64,000 bases of DNA from a virus, in the IMG/VR virus record IMGVR_UViG_3300022744_000004, positions 1 through 64,000 of that record; one strand, given 5' to 3'. The translations under genes were made by a program, and so were the position numbers. Positions 40,501 to 47,301 of the stretch are shown piece after piece. The notes beneath the pieces are model-generated. The model worked only from the letters and a program-made list of their open reading frames with translations, was not told the DNA's origin and did not search any database. The first letter of the stretch is position 1, and each line of letters starts with the position of its first letter.

Positions 40501-42974
40501 TTGTTGACGTGACCAAGGCCATCAGCGATATCCCCGGCGGTGACGCCCGCGCCAAGACCAATACGTTCTACGGCGGCATGATGGCGTTGCGCGGCATGAA
40601 GGTAGGCTGGGACAAGCTGAACTTCAAAGACCCGGTGCAGGCCGAGAAAGACGGTCGCGCGGCACTCGCGGCCATCAACGCTGACCCCAAGATGAAAGCC
40701 GCGTTCGACAAGGCCAAGGACACGTACAACGAGTTCAATCGCGGGCTGGTGCAGTTCGCCAAGGATACCCACGCATTACCGGAAGCCGTGGCAAACGCCA
40801 TGCTTGCCGACAAGGAGTACGTACCGTTCTACCGCGTCAACGGCGACTCGATTGACGTCTTGATGCCTGACGGCCACCCAATCTCGCTTGGCGACATTCG
40901 CAGCCAACCGTTCCTGCACTCGCTTGTTGGCGGCGACCAGAAGCTCATGCCGTTTGAAGACGCCGCATTCAAGAACGCTGGTGTGCTTACCGGCCTTGCC
41001 ATGCGCAACCTGTCCAGCAAGCGGATCGCCTACGCGCTGCAAGACCTTGGCTCCAAGGCCGGTGTCATGCAGATTCAACGCGGCAAGGGTGGTGCCGGGC
41101 AGGACGTGATGCGCTTCCGCCAAGCCCCGATGCGCCCTACGGGCGAAAAACTGCAAGAGCTGAATAAGGCCATTGCCGAAAAAATGGAACAACGCGAGGC
41201 CGCAGAGAAGGCGTTGGACAACGGGGGCAGTGCGGCGCAAGTAAAAGAACTGGAGCGCACAAAAGCGGAACTTGACGCGCTGCTTGCAAAACGCAACGGT
41301 TCGGACGACGATGGCTGGCGGCACATTGTGATCGACACCAAGGGCACCGCTGCCGAATACATCCCAACCGAGCTGTTGGCACAAAGCGTTGCCGGTTCCT
41401 ACGCCACGCTACCGTCATTCCTGAAGGTGGCTGGTTGGGCCAGCGACATCCTGCGCTCGGGTGTGACCCGTATGCCAACGTACCTCGTTTCGCAGGCCAT
41501 CAAAGACCCATTCAACGCGGCGATGCTAGGCAACCTGAAGGCCAACCCTGTGGCAGCCGCCATCAAGACGATTGGCAACTTCACCGGTAATCTGACTGGC
41601 AAGAGCGCGGATGCGCAGGCGCTGGCAAAGATGGGTGTGCTGCACAGCCAAGTGTTCAACGGTACACCGGAGGACATGAAAAAGGTGTACATGCAAATCG
41701 CCGGTAAGAATCAAGGCGCGTTCTCACGCTTTATGGCCGGACTGGATCACGCCGCCATGACCGCTGACGCTGCCACGCGCGAGCAGCACTACCGCGATGT
41801 GCTCAACTCCGGCGGCTCCGAAGTCGAGGCTGCGCTGGGTGCCCGCGAAATGCAGAACTTTACCAAGCGCGGTTCGTCCAGCACGATGCAGATGATCACC
41901 CGCATGATCCCGTTCTTCAACGCCCAGATTCAGGGCTTGAACGTCATGGCGAAGTCTGCCCAAGGCAAGATGGGCACCAGCGAGTTGCTGGACTCCAAGA
42001 ACAAATTCTACGCACGCGCTATGGGGTTGGCTGGCATGGCGTTCACCTATGCCATGATTATGGAAGACGACCCTGATTGGCAAAAGATGTCGCTGCGCGA
42101 CAAGGTGAATTACATTCACTTCCCCAAGTGGCTCAGCCCCACGGACGAGCCGCTGCGCTTCCCCGCTCCGTTTGAAACAGGCATGGCGTTCTACTCGCTG
42201 CCGGTGGCTATTGTGGAGTCCATGCGCAATGACTTTTCGCCAGAAGACTGGAAGACTGTACGCGAGTTGTTTGCCAACCAGTTGCCGGGCAACGGCAGCA
42301 TCATGCCTCAGTTGTTCAAAGGTACGTACGATGTCAGCCGCAACTACAACAGCGGCACCGGTATGCCTATCGAGCCAAAGGGCATGGAACACTTGTCGCC
42401 GGAGGAACGCTACAACCAACGCACCACGGAGGCCGCCAAGGCGATGTCCAAGCATCTCGTTGACATGGGTGTGAAGCTGTCACCGATGCAGATCGAGTAT
42501 CTGTCCAACGCCTATCTGGGCCAGTTCCCACAAGCTGTTGCCACGATGACTAACCAAGCGTTTGCGGACGCCAGCAAGGGCGAGAAGCCTACCGGCCATG
42601 CTTCCGACACACCGTTGATCGGGCGTTTCTTCCAAGGCAAGCGTACTAACGATGATGTGTCGCACGTCTATGAGCAGGCCAACGCTTCTATTGAAGCCAA
42701 GGACACCTACACGAAGAAGCTGAAAGACGGTCGCTCGGCTGAAGCTCTGGCGTACTTTGAGCAGCACAAGAAGGACATCGCGCTTGCACCGGCTATGCAG
42801 AAGTTCCAGACTGCCCTGCGTAATCTTGCCAAGGCGGAACAGGCCGTCACAAACTCCCCTGATATGTCAGGTGCCGACAAGCAGGAAAAACTGGATCGGC
42901 TGCGCGAAGCCAAGCAAACTATTGCGAAGCAGTATCGGGCGGCGGTTCAGAATGTCGGGGCGGCTTTACAGTAA
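34518..42974 (+). CDS. Giant polyvalent internal protein with metallopeptidase and LPD38-like domain
   Basis: A 2818-residue protein. It opens with a short beta-helical domain (Leu-Pro-Asp-Gly-Thr then Val-Thr-Pro-Glu-Glu-Ala) typical of large injected proteins and a Gly/Ala-rich hydrophobic stretch near 95-150. A very long Glu/Lys/Arg/Ala coiled-coil region (roughly 200-1640) includes a duplicated 15-residue segment at 437 and 491. A zincin domain follows, with His1768-Glu-Ile-Ala-Gly-His1772-Arg-Gly (MPTase-PolyVal type). A Gly-run linker at about 1874 leads to an LPD38-like C-terminal region. It is probably packed in the head and delivered with DNA; the peptidase may act on host or virion proteins. 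Confidence 0.82.
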   Translation: MSYLVALPDGTNAEFPDNVTPEEAAKVIARQFPPVQKAEPSTLKTVGSNLLGGVAEAGLGFGAAVSPSEDLTKYLDKKREEVRQWQKENGGDTLAGMAASGAGTMAPALGIEALGAAAAPVTGGASLLLANLANAGFFGIPAFRDTYNAQKEAGASTGVALQHAFAEAGMATIGGKIIGSGGKILPKALQVGEGVLGKMGMAAAEGAVFPEASRLLEKSIDFANQRENDKSLFVDPKEAAAGALSFAGLRGVHHAMEAPQRAEAAKQQAAAAAEAKRQEELNAPTPYSELTQPTEMDVSPARPTNEQLWAQHDEAEAAKVQAAADRAAAKAAGDYDAVLRHTATFKEQEALQQSILQNPELGKKPEAVAAPVEQTEDQLQARLAWLHGDPKAKGAAKKGQIDKAWDEKRMDDHDALVQEAADIQSKLNELQTEREAQRNVPTATEVMESGEQAAPLRRTVAEQIAEFKERQARQDAEAARVKAEQDDLQAQRNAPTATEVMESGEKPVTRPTKTEGEQWLQERRTGTEIETTQRQAAGRGPIGDQHTLPVGEPERLRTNTATRDSLLADLKAEQDNEAKIRNTLQAAQASRDSDTVRLQQSLLDSSREKQREVIERLKGFRGRNKPEQNEAGTALQEQWGIGKTEGVQAAQDRAAEGTPLMAHRAEAAERGEQGPYVPLPYLEEQIRALPRDLPAEQQALVQRLSDNLKAFSADPNRAEMAAEWIHGLRTRRATRPVADEVNADVGRSREIANELDRLEQGKRSDEGPAQGEMFSGEHGRGQIFSTPAEMLRYLGGNVLSKLRQSLGLTGDTAQRNMRRVEKLQRRIDKLEENIRAEQEKYDSVAKQRDAAEEAHKQSLRDARNFPGVTLRDTAADAAHEAALERLNAVKAKLDAELEPLRGEMRDVQAKLKRTLDYYTELSGSIADNSTMLFRHGDPSMALNAQALKVAVERLKELSDLPATKENFEAQVEQFGVADTLKQRMQLPREKTEAEFSLANKQNREATKKNWDDMRAQQRIVSELSQRFERMYTGNDPLVARLLGENRLMQERLSKVMDHAVELGRALDQADTKLRSSPEFKRILRGQKRSTAVRGSQEFADVERTRAEAEAAATKAEAARATGLNKKVKLRAWQLRRLNKLHGPAREAYIKAMQGLNERLGTAKAKVSELLDSVQRARDERTLQLEETQHDREERDAAERKAGNERGWQPEELPEYMRQGDSRVVSFEKQRKMRNFLADHEANDAEMKEQIDNLDAALAREGVSEEDKKKLTQARNNLRSDRSEAKATKERYQAVLDASTGKIEKLDEKLTAQAKNVARLQAEFDATDKKASDYTSRRDELKKQKNILEELQETRRLARGIETSEIGVSWNAEGKRYTAEEWAKLSDSERADVAMKRRGFDPEEATIRYAEIEDQLDTETNRRERVKLLRERNRLSMQLTGRMPERKIGPYYKKETVSSRMRAGTPESAELSNKGVSDTQNPIQQGGKPRENNRTFGKGEIKKSNKIAKTMADVVAEKRMSAQEQHDMAVQSADEKQAALKAAKQRLNDARGKVSVDEFKVLQKRLENAIVERNLANSEVIRTTKALDEGAIAKEVSSSALEDRNKEEIAASNAAAAAFKGKKTVEQPVERPSEAPKKKGRKKAAPEKKEPSAIDDWENGLDTPQDEEVWNDMDHNILFRSDSKAPAGMDKGDVQKVVDETTKGWKNAPEVVVVQNESELPLRIQGRIRLHKENGAQRVPGLHDSKSGKVYLIADDVRGAHDAQLTVMHEIAGHRGLRGLLGDAYNETMQRLAAGNKDVAEKARQQMEKDPNITHEVAVEEVLADMAETNPEYSAVKRFFYAVKAALFKAFGIKHVSDGEVRQIVANARRFIERGPGGGGGGGGGSDVLYRSKPAQNAAEAFGRQYTDERGKLAKLNASKSHLGLAVEQAVVDMRASLRRALMLGDKKLGTQALYDLSNTDDLTSMVRAVLSNGGFKITKDAKNYDQVTSGHSASFVDVTKAISDIPGGDARAKTNTFYGGMMALRGMKVGWDKLNFKDPVQAEKDGRAALAAINADPKMKAAFDKAKDTYNEFNRGLVQFAKDTHALPEAVANAMLADKEYVPFYRVNGDSIDVLMPDGHPISLGDIRSQPFLHSLVGGDQKLMPFEDAAFKNAGVLTGLAMRNLSSKRIAYALQDLGSKAGVMQIQRGKGGAGQDVMRFRQAPMRPTGEKLQELNKAIAEKMEQREAAEKALDNGGSAAQVKELERTKAELDALLAKRNGSDDDGWRHIVIDTKGTAAEYIPTELLAQSVAGSYATLPSFLKVAGWASDILRSGVTRMPTYLVSQAIKDPFNAAMLGNLKANPVAAAIKTIGNFTGNLTGKSADAQALAKMGVLHSQVFNGTPEDMKKVYMQIAGKNQGAFSRFMAGLDHAAMTADAATREQHYRDVLNSGGSEVEAALGAREMQNFTKRGSSSTMQMITRMIPFFNAQIQGLNVMAKSAQGKMGTSELLDSKNKFYARAMGLAGMAFTYAMIMEDDPDWQKMSLRDKVNYIHFPKWLSPTDEPLRFPAPFETGMAFYSLPVAIVESMRNDFSPEDWKTVRELFANQLPGNGSIMPQLFKGTYDVSRNYNSGTGMPIEPKGMEHLSPEERYNQRTTEAAKAMSKHLVDMGVKLSPMQIEYLSNAYLGQFPQAVATMTNQAFADASKGEKPTGHASDTPLIGRFFQGKRTNDDVSHVYEQANASIEAKDTYTKKLKDGRSAEALAYFEQHKKDIALAPAMQKFQTALRNLAKAEQAVTNSPDMSGADKQEKLDRLREAKQTIAKQYRAAVQNVGAALQ

Positions 42975-43152
42975 ACAGCACGCCCAGCATACCGTTGTAC
43001 GCCCCCACCCTTGCACGGATGGGGGCGGCACTACCCAACACCTTCTTGCCCTGTTTGATGCCTGCCGTGGCGAGTAGCCACGGCTGCAGGGACGCCACGA
43101 AGAACGACTCGCCCGGCTTACACCGGTGCCACGGCAACGTCAGGCGGTTCAA
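42919..43152 (-). CDS. Small protein overlapping two genes (TTG start)
   Basis: A 77-residue protein. The TTG start has GGAGACGAAGCACG upstream and lies inside the end of the primase gene; the 3' end overlaps the last 56 bases of the giant virion gene on the opposite strand. Residues 12-22 (Lys-Pro-Gly-Glu-Ser-Phe-Phe-Val) and Gly-Met-Leu-Gly-Val-Leu-Phe-Thr match a small family seen in other phages beside replication genes, which supports it being real. Function unknown. Confidence 0.55.
   Translation of the reverse strand: MNRLTLPWHRCKPGESFFVASLQPWLLATAGIKQGKKVLGSAAPIRARVGAYNGMLGVLFTVKPPRHSEPPPDTASQ
43000..43027. other. Hairpin between convergent blocks
   Basis: An 8-bp stem CGCCCCCA/TGGGGGCG with a 12-base loop, placed where rightward and leftward blocks meet. 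There is no T-run on either strand, and it lies inside the 77-residue gene, so a terminator role is uncertain. Confidence 0.3.
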
Positions 43153-46090
43153 CGTGCTTCGTCTCCATAGTGATCTTCAGGCACAGCACGCGCATCGCAG
43201 GCCCACCGGTATGCGCCAGCAAGTCCTTACGCACGGGCGGCCCGACCGACACGCCGGGGATATTGCCCAGCTCGCGCTCGAAGTCCAGATAGCTGTAGCC
43301 GATGGCGGCGCAGTGGATTTTGAGCAGCTTGATTTCGATGTAGTAGTCGCTGTAGCCCGGCGCGATCTCGTACTCGATGCGCCCCCGCACGGCTGACTTG
43401 GTGCGGGTGGCTGGCTGCACAAGGTGCGACAGGTTGAACTTCTGGGCGGCGCTGCAGTCAATCATCACGAAGTTGCCGACGAACTCGCGGGTGTAGGCGT
43501 TCAGCACATCCAGCGCGTCAGACATATTGGACTTGATCACGGAGCGCATGTCCTTGACCAGCCCGTGCAGGAAATTGAAGATCGGCTTGACCGGCACGTT
43601 CAGGATGTTCGCGTATTTGGGGCCGAGCAGGATGGCCGCAGTGATGATGGACACGATGCCATATATCCAGAAGCGCTCGTTGTCATCCGCCTTAGTTTCT
43701 TCACGCCAGTTCTTCTCGACCCAGCGGAACACCTCTTCTGCGGTGTCCATATTCTTCTGCAACCACCGAATCCACTTGCGCCCGGCAATGCCGTAGTTGT
43801 CGTTGATCAGTTTGATTGTTTCGCTTTCCTCGGGCGTCCACTTGATCTTCCAGTTCGCTGGCAGCTTCCACTCGATTACCCGGCGGGCCTCGCCCAGCGA
43901 TGTGTGCTCCCGTGCCCCCATCATGGCTTCCAACTGCGGGTCGTTGGAGGAGATCATGCTGAAGGACTTCCATGTGCAGTTCTGCGTGATCTCGGCGTTG
44001 CCTGAGTTCGACCCCTTGACCTTGTGCGCTCCGTGGCCGAAGTCGTACACGAAGTTGGGTAGCCACTCGCCCTTGGACTTGCGGTTCTTGTCGGTCACTT
44101 CATCGACGTGCATGTGCAGGCTGTGCAGCATACCGGCCCGCTGCATCATGGTTGTCTCGGAGGTCTTGTTGCCGACCATCATGCCCTTGGGGTGGCCCCA
44201 CACCGAGTTCGCCATGAACGATGCCAGCGTCTTGCCAGCGCCCGACTCCTTGCCGCACAGGTGGAAGGTTATGGCGTCTGCGCCGTCCGGTGCGAAGCGC
44301 ATCAATGGTGAGGCAAACCCGATCAGGCCCGCCGACACATGGCCCCACATCAGCGGCGTGGTGGATGCCTTCTTGATCATCATCTCAAACACACGCCGCC
44401 AGTTCTCGAAGGTGCCGCGCGGCAGCGTGGCGTCGATCACGTTTTCAAGGCGCTCGGACTTGTAGGTGTAGTCGTGCGCTTCTCCCTTGGGGCTATACAC
44501 CGTGTCGCCCACGGCGAAGGAGTCGTCATACTGCCAGCCCAGATGGGGCGGCACATTGACGTGCTTGCCGGTGCTACTAGCTTCCGACACGCAGGCGCGG
44601 ACATACGCCGCCAGATATGAATCGCAACCAGCCCCGCCAACAGCGACCACGTTGTTCTTGGCGAGCACTTTGGTGATTTCCTTGGATGCGCCCATCGTGT
44701 CTGTCGGCACTCCAAAGGAGTAGAAGACGTTATTCTTCACAGCAACAAACTCTGCTGTGTACTGCGGGCCGTCACTGAACATACGCGTCATAAAGAAGTC
44801 GTAGTTCGTGAGCATGATAAGCGTGGGAGGTTCGTTGGGTTTGTCCGACTGTTTCTCGTAATAGAGGCCGCCGTTTTGTCCGAAAGAAAAGCCGCGTGGT
44901 GGCTTCGGACGGATATAGCTCTGTTGGGGTTCTGGCAACTCGGCATCAGTCTGGGGCGCATACTGGACGACTGTCTCTTCTTCCACCGTCTTGACCACAC
45001 GCCCCAGCGCCAATGGGTTTGTGATCTTGCCTTTGTGTGGGCAGCCATCGCAGCCGCCTTCGTTCTCGGACTCAATCGCCAAGCAGGAGTACGGCCCCTT
45101 GATGGCGTTGAGCTTGGTGTTCATCCGATCGTAGTCGTACGGGTGCAAGTCGCTCAGTATCTTGGATGCCTTGGCTGAGTCTTCGCAATACTTTGCTATG
45201 GACAACCATGCACGCCAGAACGGCTCCATGCCGTCATCACTGGCCCGGTCGATGTAGGCTGACAACTGCGGGCACCCGGTGCCCTGCGAGGTGCGCACCA
45301 TGATGTTCTTGAAGTACGTGACGTTGTTGCCTGCCATCGCCTTTGCGATTGGCGACATCTCGGTGCTGGGCCGCTTGCCGGGAATCATGACTGCTGTGCT
45401 TGTTTGCTTGGGCACTGGGGCGGCGTGCTCGCTCAGGCAGGCGGCGATGGCCTCCAGATCAAACACACCCCCACGCTGGCGCAGAACGACCTCCTTGGGG
45501 TCGCCATACTTCCAGTTGCTGGTGCCCGGCGTGCGCAGCACACGCGCGGCATCGGACGTGACCTTCTCATCAATCGGAAAGCCGAACGCCTTGGCAGCAC
45601 GCTTCAATGCCACCGCCACGGGCCGCCATGCCTCGATAGGCACGTCTTCGCGCAGGGGGAAGTACACATGCACGCCTCCGCCGGAGTCAACCAGCCACGG
45701 CATTCCTAGCGCATTGAGGTCGGTCTTTTGCAGGAACGCGTGCAACTGCTCCACAGCCGCCCGCTTGCTGGCAAACGACTTCTCCTTCCAGTGTGCTGGT
45801 ACGAGCGTGTCATTGACCATCTTCTCTTCGACCCACTCCTTGCCGCAGTCCAGATCGAGAAACAACGCCCGCATGTAGCGGGCGCTGGTGGCTTCTCTGG
45901 TGCCGCTATCGTCAAAGGTAGCGAGCGCGTGGAATACGTTGAGGCGCTGGGAGCTGAAGTTGAGCGCCGTTGCGTACAGATTGTCGATGTCGTCTACAAA
46001 TACCTGCTTGAAGGGCTTGCCGTTGCGCAGTGTGAATACGCAATACTTCCCTGTAGTCGGCAGCACCGCCGACAGAAAATCCAAAGCCAT
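43118..46090 (-). CDS. Primase-helicase (AEP primase fused to SF3/DUF927-like helicase)
   Basis: A 990-residue replication protein. The N-terminal archaeo-eukaryotic primase has Phe-Leu-Asp79-Leu-Asp81-Cys-Gly, then Ser-Gly-Gly-Gly-Val-His-Val-Tyr (136-143) and Arg-Thr-Pro-Gly-Thr-x-Asn. A middle region with Cys-x-x-Cys may bind zinc. The C-terminal helicase has a Walker A near 615 (Gly-Lys-Glu-Ser-Gly-Ala-Gly-Lys-Thr). It should prime and unwind DNA for the family A polymerase encoded upstream. The start has the GGGGATGACATG signature. It carries copy 4 of the CAGCAGTCATGA 12-mer in its coding region. Confidence 0.85.
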   Translation of the reverse strand: MALDFLSAVLPTTGKYCVFTLRNGKPFKQVFVDDIDNLYATALNFSSQRLNVFHALATFDDSGTREATSARYMRALFLDLDCGKEWVEEKMVNDTLVPAHWKEKSFASKRAAVEQLHAFLQKTDLNALGMPWLVDSGGGVHVYFPLREDVPIEAWRPVAVALKRAAKAFGFPIDEKVTSDAARVLRTPGTSNWKYGDPKEVVLRQRGGVFDLEAIAACLSEHAAPVPKQTSTAVMIPGKRPSTEMSPIAKAMAGNNVTYFKNIMVRTSQGTGCPQLSAYIDRASDDGMEPFWRAWLSIAKYCEDSAKASKILSDLHPYDYDRMNTKLNAIKGPYSCLAIESENEGGCDGCPHKGKITNPLALGRVVKTVEEETVVQYAPQTDAELPEPQQSYIRPKPPRGFSFGQNGGLYYEKQSDKPNEPPTLIMLTNYDFFMTRMFSDGPQYTAEFVAVKNNVFYSFGVPTDTMGASKEITKVLAKNNVVAVGGAGCDSYLAAYVRACVSEASSTGKHVNVPPHLGWQYDDSFAVGDTVYSPKGEAHDYTYKSERLENVIDATLPRGTFENWRRVFEMMIKKASTTPLMWGHVSAGLIGFASPLMRFAPDGADAITFHLCGKESGAGKTLASFMANSVWGHPKGMMVGNKTSETTMMQRAGMLHSLHMHVDEVTDKNRKSKGEWLPNFVYDFGHGAHKVKGSNSGNAEITQNCTWKSFSMISSNDPQLEAMMGAREHTSLGEARRVIEWKLPANWKIKWTPEESETIKLINDNYGIAGRKWIRWLQKNMDTAEEVFRWVEKNWREETKADDNERFWIYGIVSIITAAILLGPKYANILNVPVKPIFNFLHGLVKDMRSVIKSNMSDALDVLNAYTREFVGNFVMIDCSAAQKFNLSHLVQPATRTKSAVRGRIEYEIAPGYSDYYIEIKLLKIHCAAIGYSYLDFERELGNIPGVSVGPPVRKDLLAHTGGPAMRVLCLKITMETKHVEPPDVAVAPV
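45385..45396 (-). repeat. CAGCAGTCATGA 12-mer, copy 4
   Basis: Exact copy within the primase gene, same orientation as the three left copies but 43 kb away, without the palindrome. Confidence 0.55.
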
Positions 46091-46102
46091 GTCATCCCCT
46101 AA

Positions 46103-46390
46103 CTAGATCAAAAGCAAGGGTGGAATATACGCCTTCGCGCCCTGCAATTCCACGATTTCTTCTTCTGTTCCTGTGCGCAACTTGTGGATAAGTGCCTGCA
46201 CATGAGCCTTATACGCCTTCGACACTTCGGCCCCGGCAAACCAGTTGTAAACCGTGGCGCGTGACGCGCCGGTAATAGTGGCGATCTGTTGGACAGACAG
46301 CCCTTTTGATACAGCGAGTTTGGCTAAGCGTGTCCCCTGTCCTTGGGAAGCCTGCTTAGCCAACCGCTTCGTTTTGAAGTGGTAACCCAT
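46103..46390 (-). CDS. HTH DNA-binding protein
   Basis: A 95-residue protein with a clear helix-turn-helix at about residues 31-51 (Val-Gln-Gln-Ile-Ala-x-x-Thr-Gly-Ala-Ser-Arg-Ala-Thr-Val-Tyr-Asn-Trp). The basic N-terminus may help DNA contact. It is coupled to the tiny membrane gene upstream and sits just before the primase. It could be a transcription regulator of this operon or a replication initiator helper; an XRE/Cro-like fold is likely. Confidence 0.75.
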   Translation of the reverse strand: MGYHFKTKRLAKQASQGQGTRLAKLAVSKGLSVQQIATITGASRATVYNWFAGAEVSKAYKAHVQALIHKLRTGTEEEIVELQGAKAYIPPLLLI

Positions 46391-46391
46391 G

Positions 46392-46502
46392 TCATTTGTG
46401 TCCGCTGCGACCTACAGATTTACCGATGAAGTAGCCAATGGATAGACACCCAATGGCTACCACAAAGACACCCAACAGGAGAAGGATGTCAATGATAATC
46501 AT
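46392..46502 (-). CDS. Tiny membrane protein
   Basis: A 36-residue peptide in ATGA overlap with the lipoprotein gene. One hydrophobic helix at about 3-26 is followed by a basic tail (Lys-Ser-Val-Gly-Arg-Ser-Gly-His-Lys). Its stop lies in the TGACATG before the HTH gene. Pairing with the lipoprotein suggests envelope targeting; function unknown. Confidence 0.6.
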   Translation of the reverse strand: MIIIDILLLLGVFVVAIGCLSIGYFIGKSVGRSGHK

Positions 46503-46909
46503 TTTGCAATCTTGGGGATAGGGAACGGCACTTTGCTGGTTTCTTGGCAGCGCCCGTCATCCCCGGCGTAGGACTTGGTTGCGAACTCCTGATCCGTCAG
46601 ACAGCCCACTGCACCGGACACCGTGCTGCACTTCAGCCCGAGCTTGTTGGCCGGGTTGTCCTTGCTGACCAGCTTCACGCTGGCCCAACCGTCGCCCTGC
46701 GGGCAGTCTGGTGTCATGCTGGAGTCAGTCTGCGCGACGATGGCAGTGTTGGCGTACTGCGGGTTTGCTGCACGATATCCTTGGGCGTTCCACTCAGCGT
46801 TGGCCTTGCCTTGGGTGCGTGCCGTCTCCAGCGTGTCAAAAGAAACTTCTTCCTTCTTGCAGGCGCTCAGTGCGGCGGCGGCGATGATGATTGCGATTGT
46901 GTATTTCAT
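46499..46909 (-). CDS. Cysteine-rich lipoprotein
   Basis: A 136-residue protein with a signal peptide and lipobox Leu-Ser-Ala-Cys17 followed by Lys-Lys, a lipoprotein signature. The mature part has four more cysteines (in Asp-Cys-Pro, Lys-Cys-Ser, Gly-Cys-Leu, Arg-Cys-Gln contexts), consistent with two disulfides in the periplasm. An early-expressed phage lipoprotein next to a tiny membrane protein is a classic layout for superinfection exclusion, but that role is only inferred. The start has the GGGACTGACATG signature. Confidence 0.7.
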   Translation of the reverse strand: MKYTIAIIIAAAALSACKKEEVSFDTLETARTQGKANAEWNAQGYRAANPQYANTAIVAQTDSSMTPDCPQGDGWASVKLVSKDNPANKLGLKCSTVSGAVGCLTDQEFATKSYAGDDGRCQETSKVPFPIPKIAK

Positions 46910-46918
46910 GTCAGTCCC

Positions 46919-47188
46919 TTAAAAAGTTGTTGGTTGTGCGATGCCGCGAATAACGGCCATGAAGCCTTGCTGCAGTTCTGTTGCGCCGATGCTGATCCAG
47001 CGCTGATCCAGCGTGGGTGTGCCGTCATTCAGTACGCACGGGCCTTCGACTTGCGACATAGGCATCTTGCGCAGCTTGGCGATGTACGCGCCGCACTGCT
47101 CTGCAAGCGCCTTGCCCTCGTTCATGAGGTCAATCTCAATCTGGGTGAGATCGCGGTAGCCTTTGATTTTCTGATGTTGGTTGTCCAT
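46919..47188 (-). CDS. Hypothetical protein
   Basis: An 89-residue protein; the start chosen follows GGAGAATGACATG, and an ATG four codons earlier would place this site inside the gene. It has an N-terminal helix with Asp-Leu-Thr-Gln-Ile-Glu-Ile-Asp-Leu-Met-Asn-Glu and a later Gln-Arg-Trp-Ile-Ser-Ile-Gly-Ala-Thr-Glu-Leu-Gln-Gln-Gly-Phe segment, which resembles small Mu/lambda-type phage proteins acting on DNA metabolism (DUF7681-like). Family uncertain. Confidence 0.6.
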   Translation of the reverse strand: MDNQHQKIKGYRDLTQIEIDLMNEGKALAEQCGAYIAKLRKMPMSQVEGPCVLNDGTPTLDQRWISIGATELQQGFMAVIRGIAQPTTF

Positions 47189-47204
47189 GTCATTCTCCAT
47201 TGGT

Positions 47205-47297
47205 TAAAAAGGTGGGTGGCCCCGGTCTATACGCGCTTTCCACGAGAGGCGCGTGGTGTACCAGCCCTGATCCTTTTACGGATTCGGGCCACCCGAA
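47205..47297 (-). ncRNA. Structured leftward RNA element or multibranch terminator
   Basis: On the leftward strand a 9-bp outer stem GGGTGGCCC/GGGCCACCC (47286-47294 with 47214-47222) encloses about 63 bases with smaller stems, including ATCC/GGAT and CCACG-7 bases-CGTGG, and is followed by ACCTTTTT. It lies just past the SSB-like gene. It may be a branched terminator or stable small RNA. A tRNA was considered but no T-arm or U33 is present. Confidence 0.5.
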
Positions 47298-47301
47298 AAA
47301 A

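Noticed and set aside
42995-43396. Rightward frame across the end of the primase gene
   Set aside because: Antisense to a conserved replication gene, no ribosome site; hairpin bases and opposite coding explain it.
47214-47294. Cloverleaf-like fold that might be a tRNA
   Set aside because: It has no T-arm consensus and the 7-base loop lacks U33; called a structured element instead.
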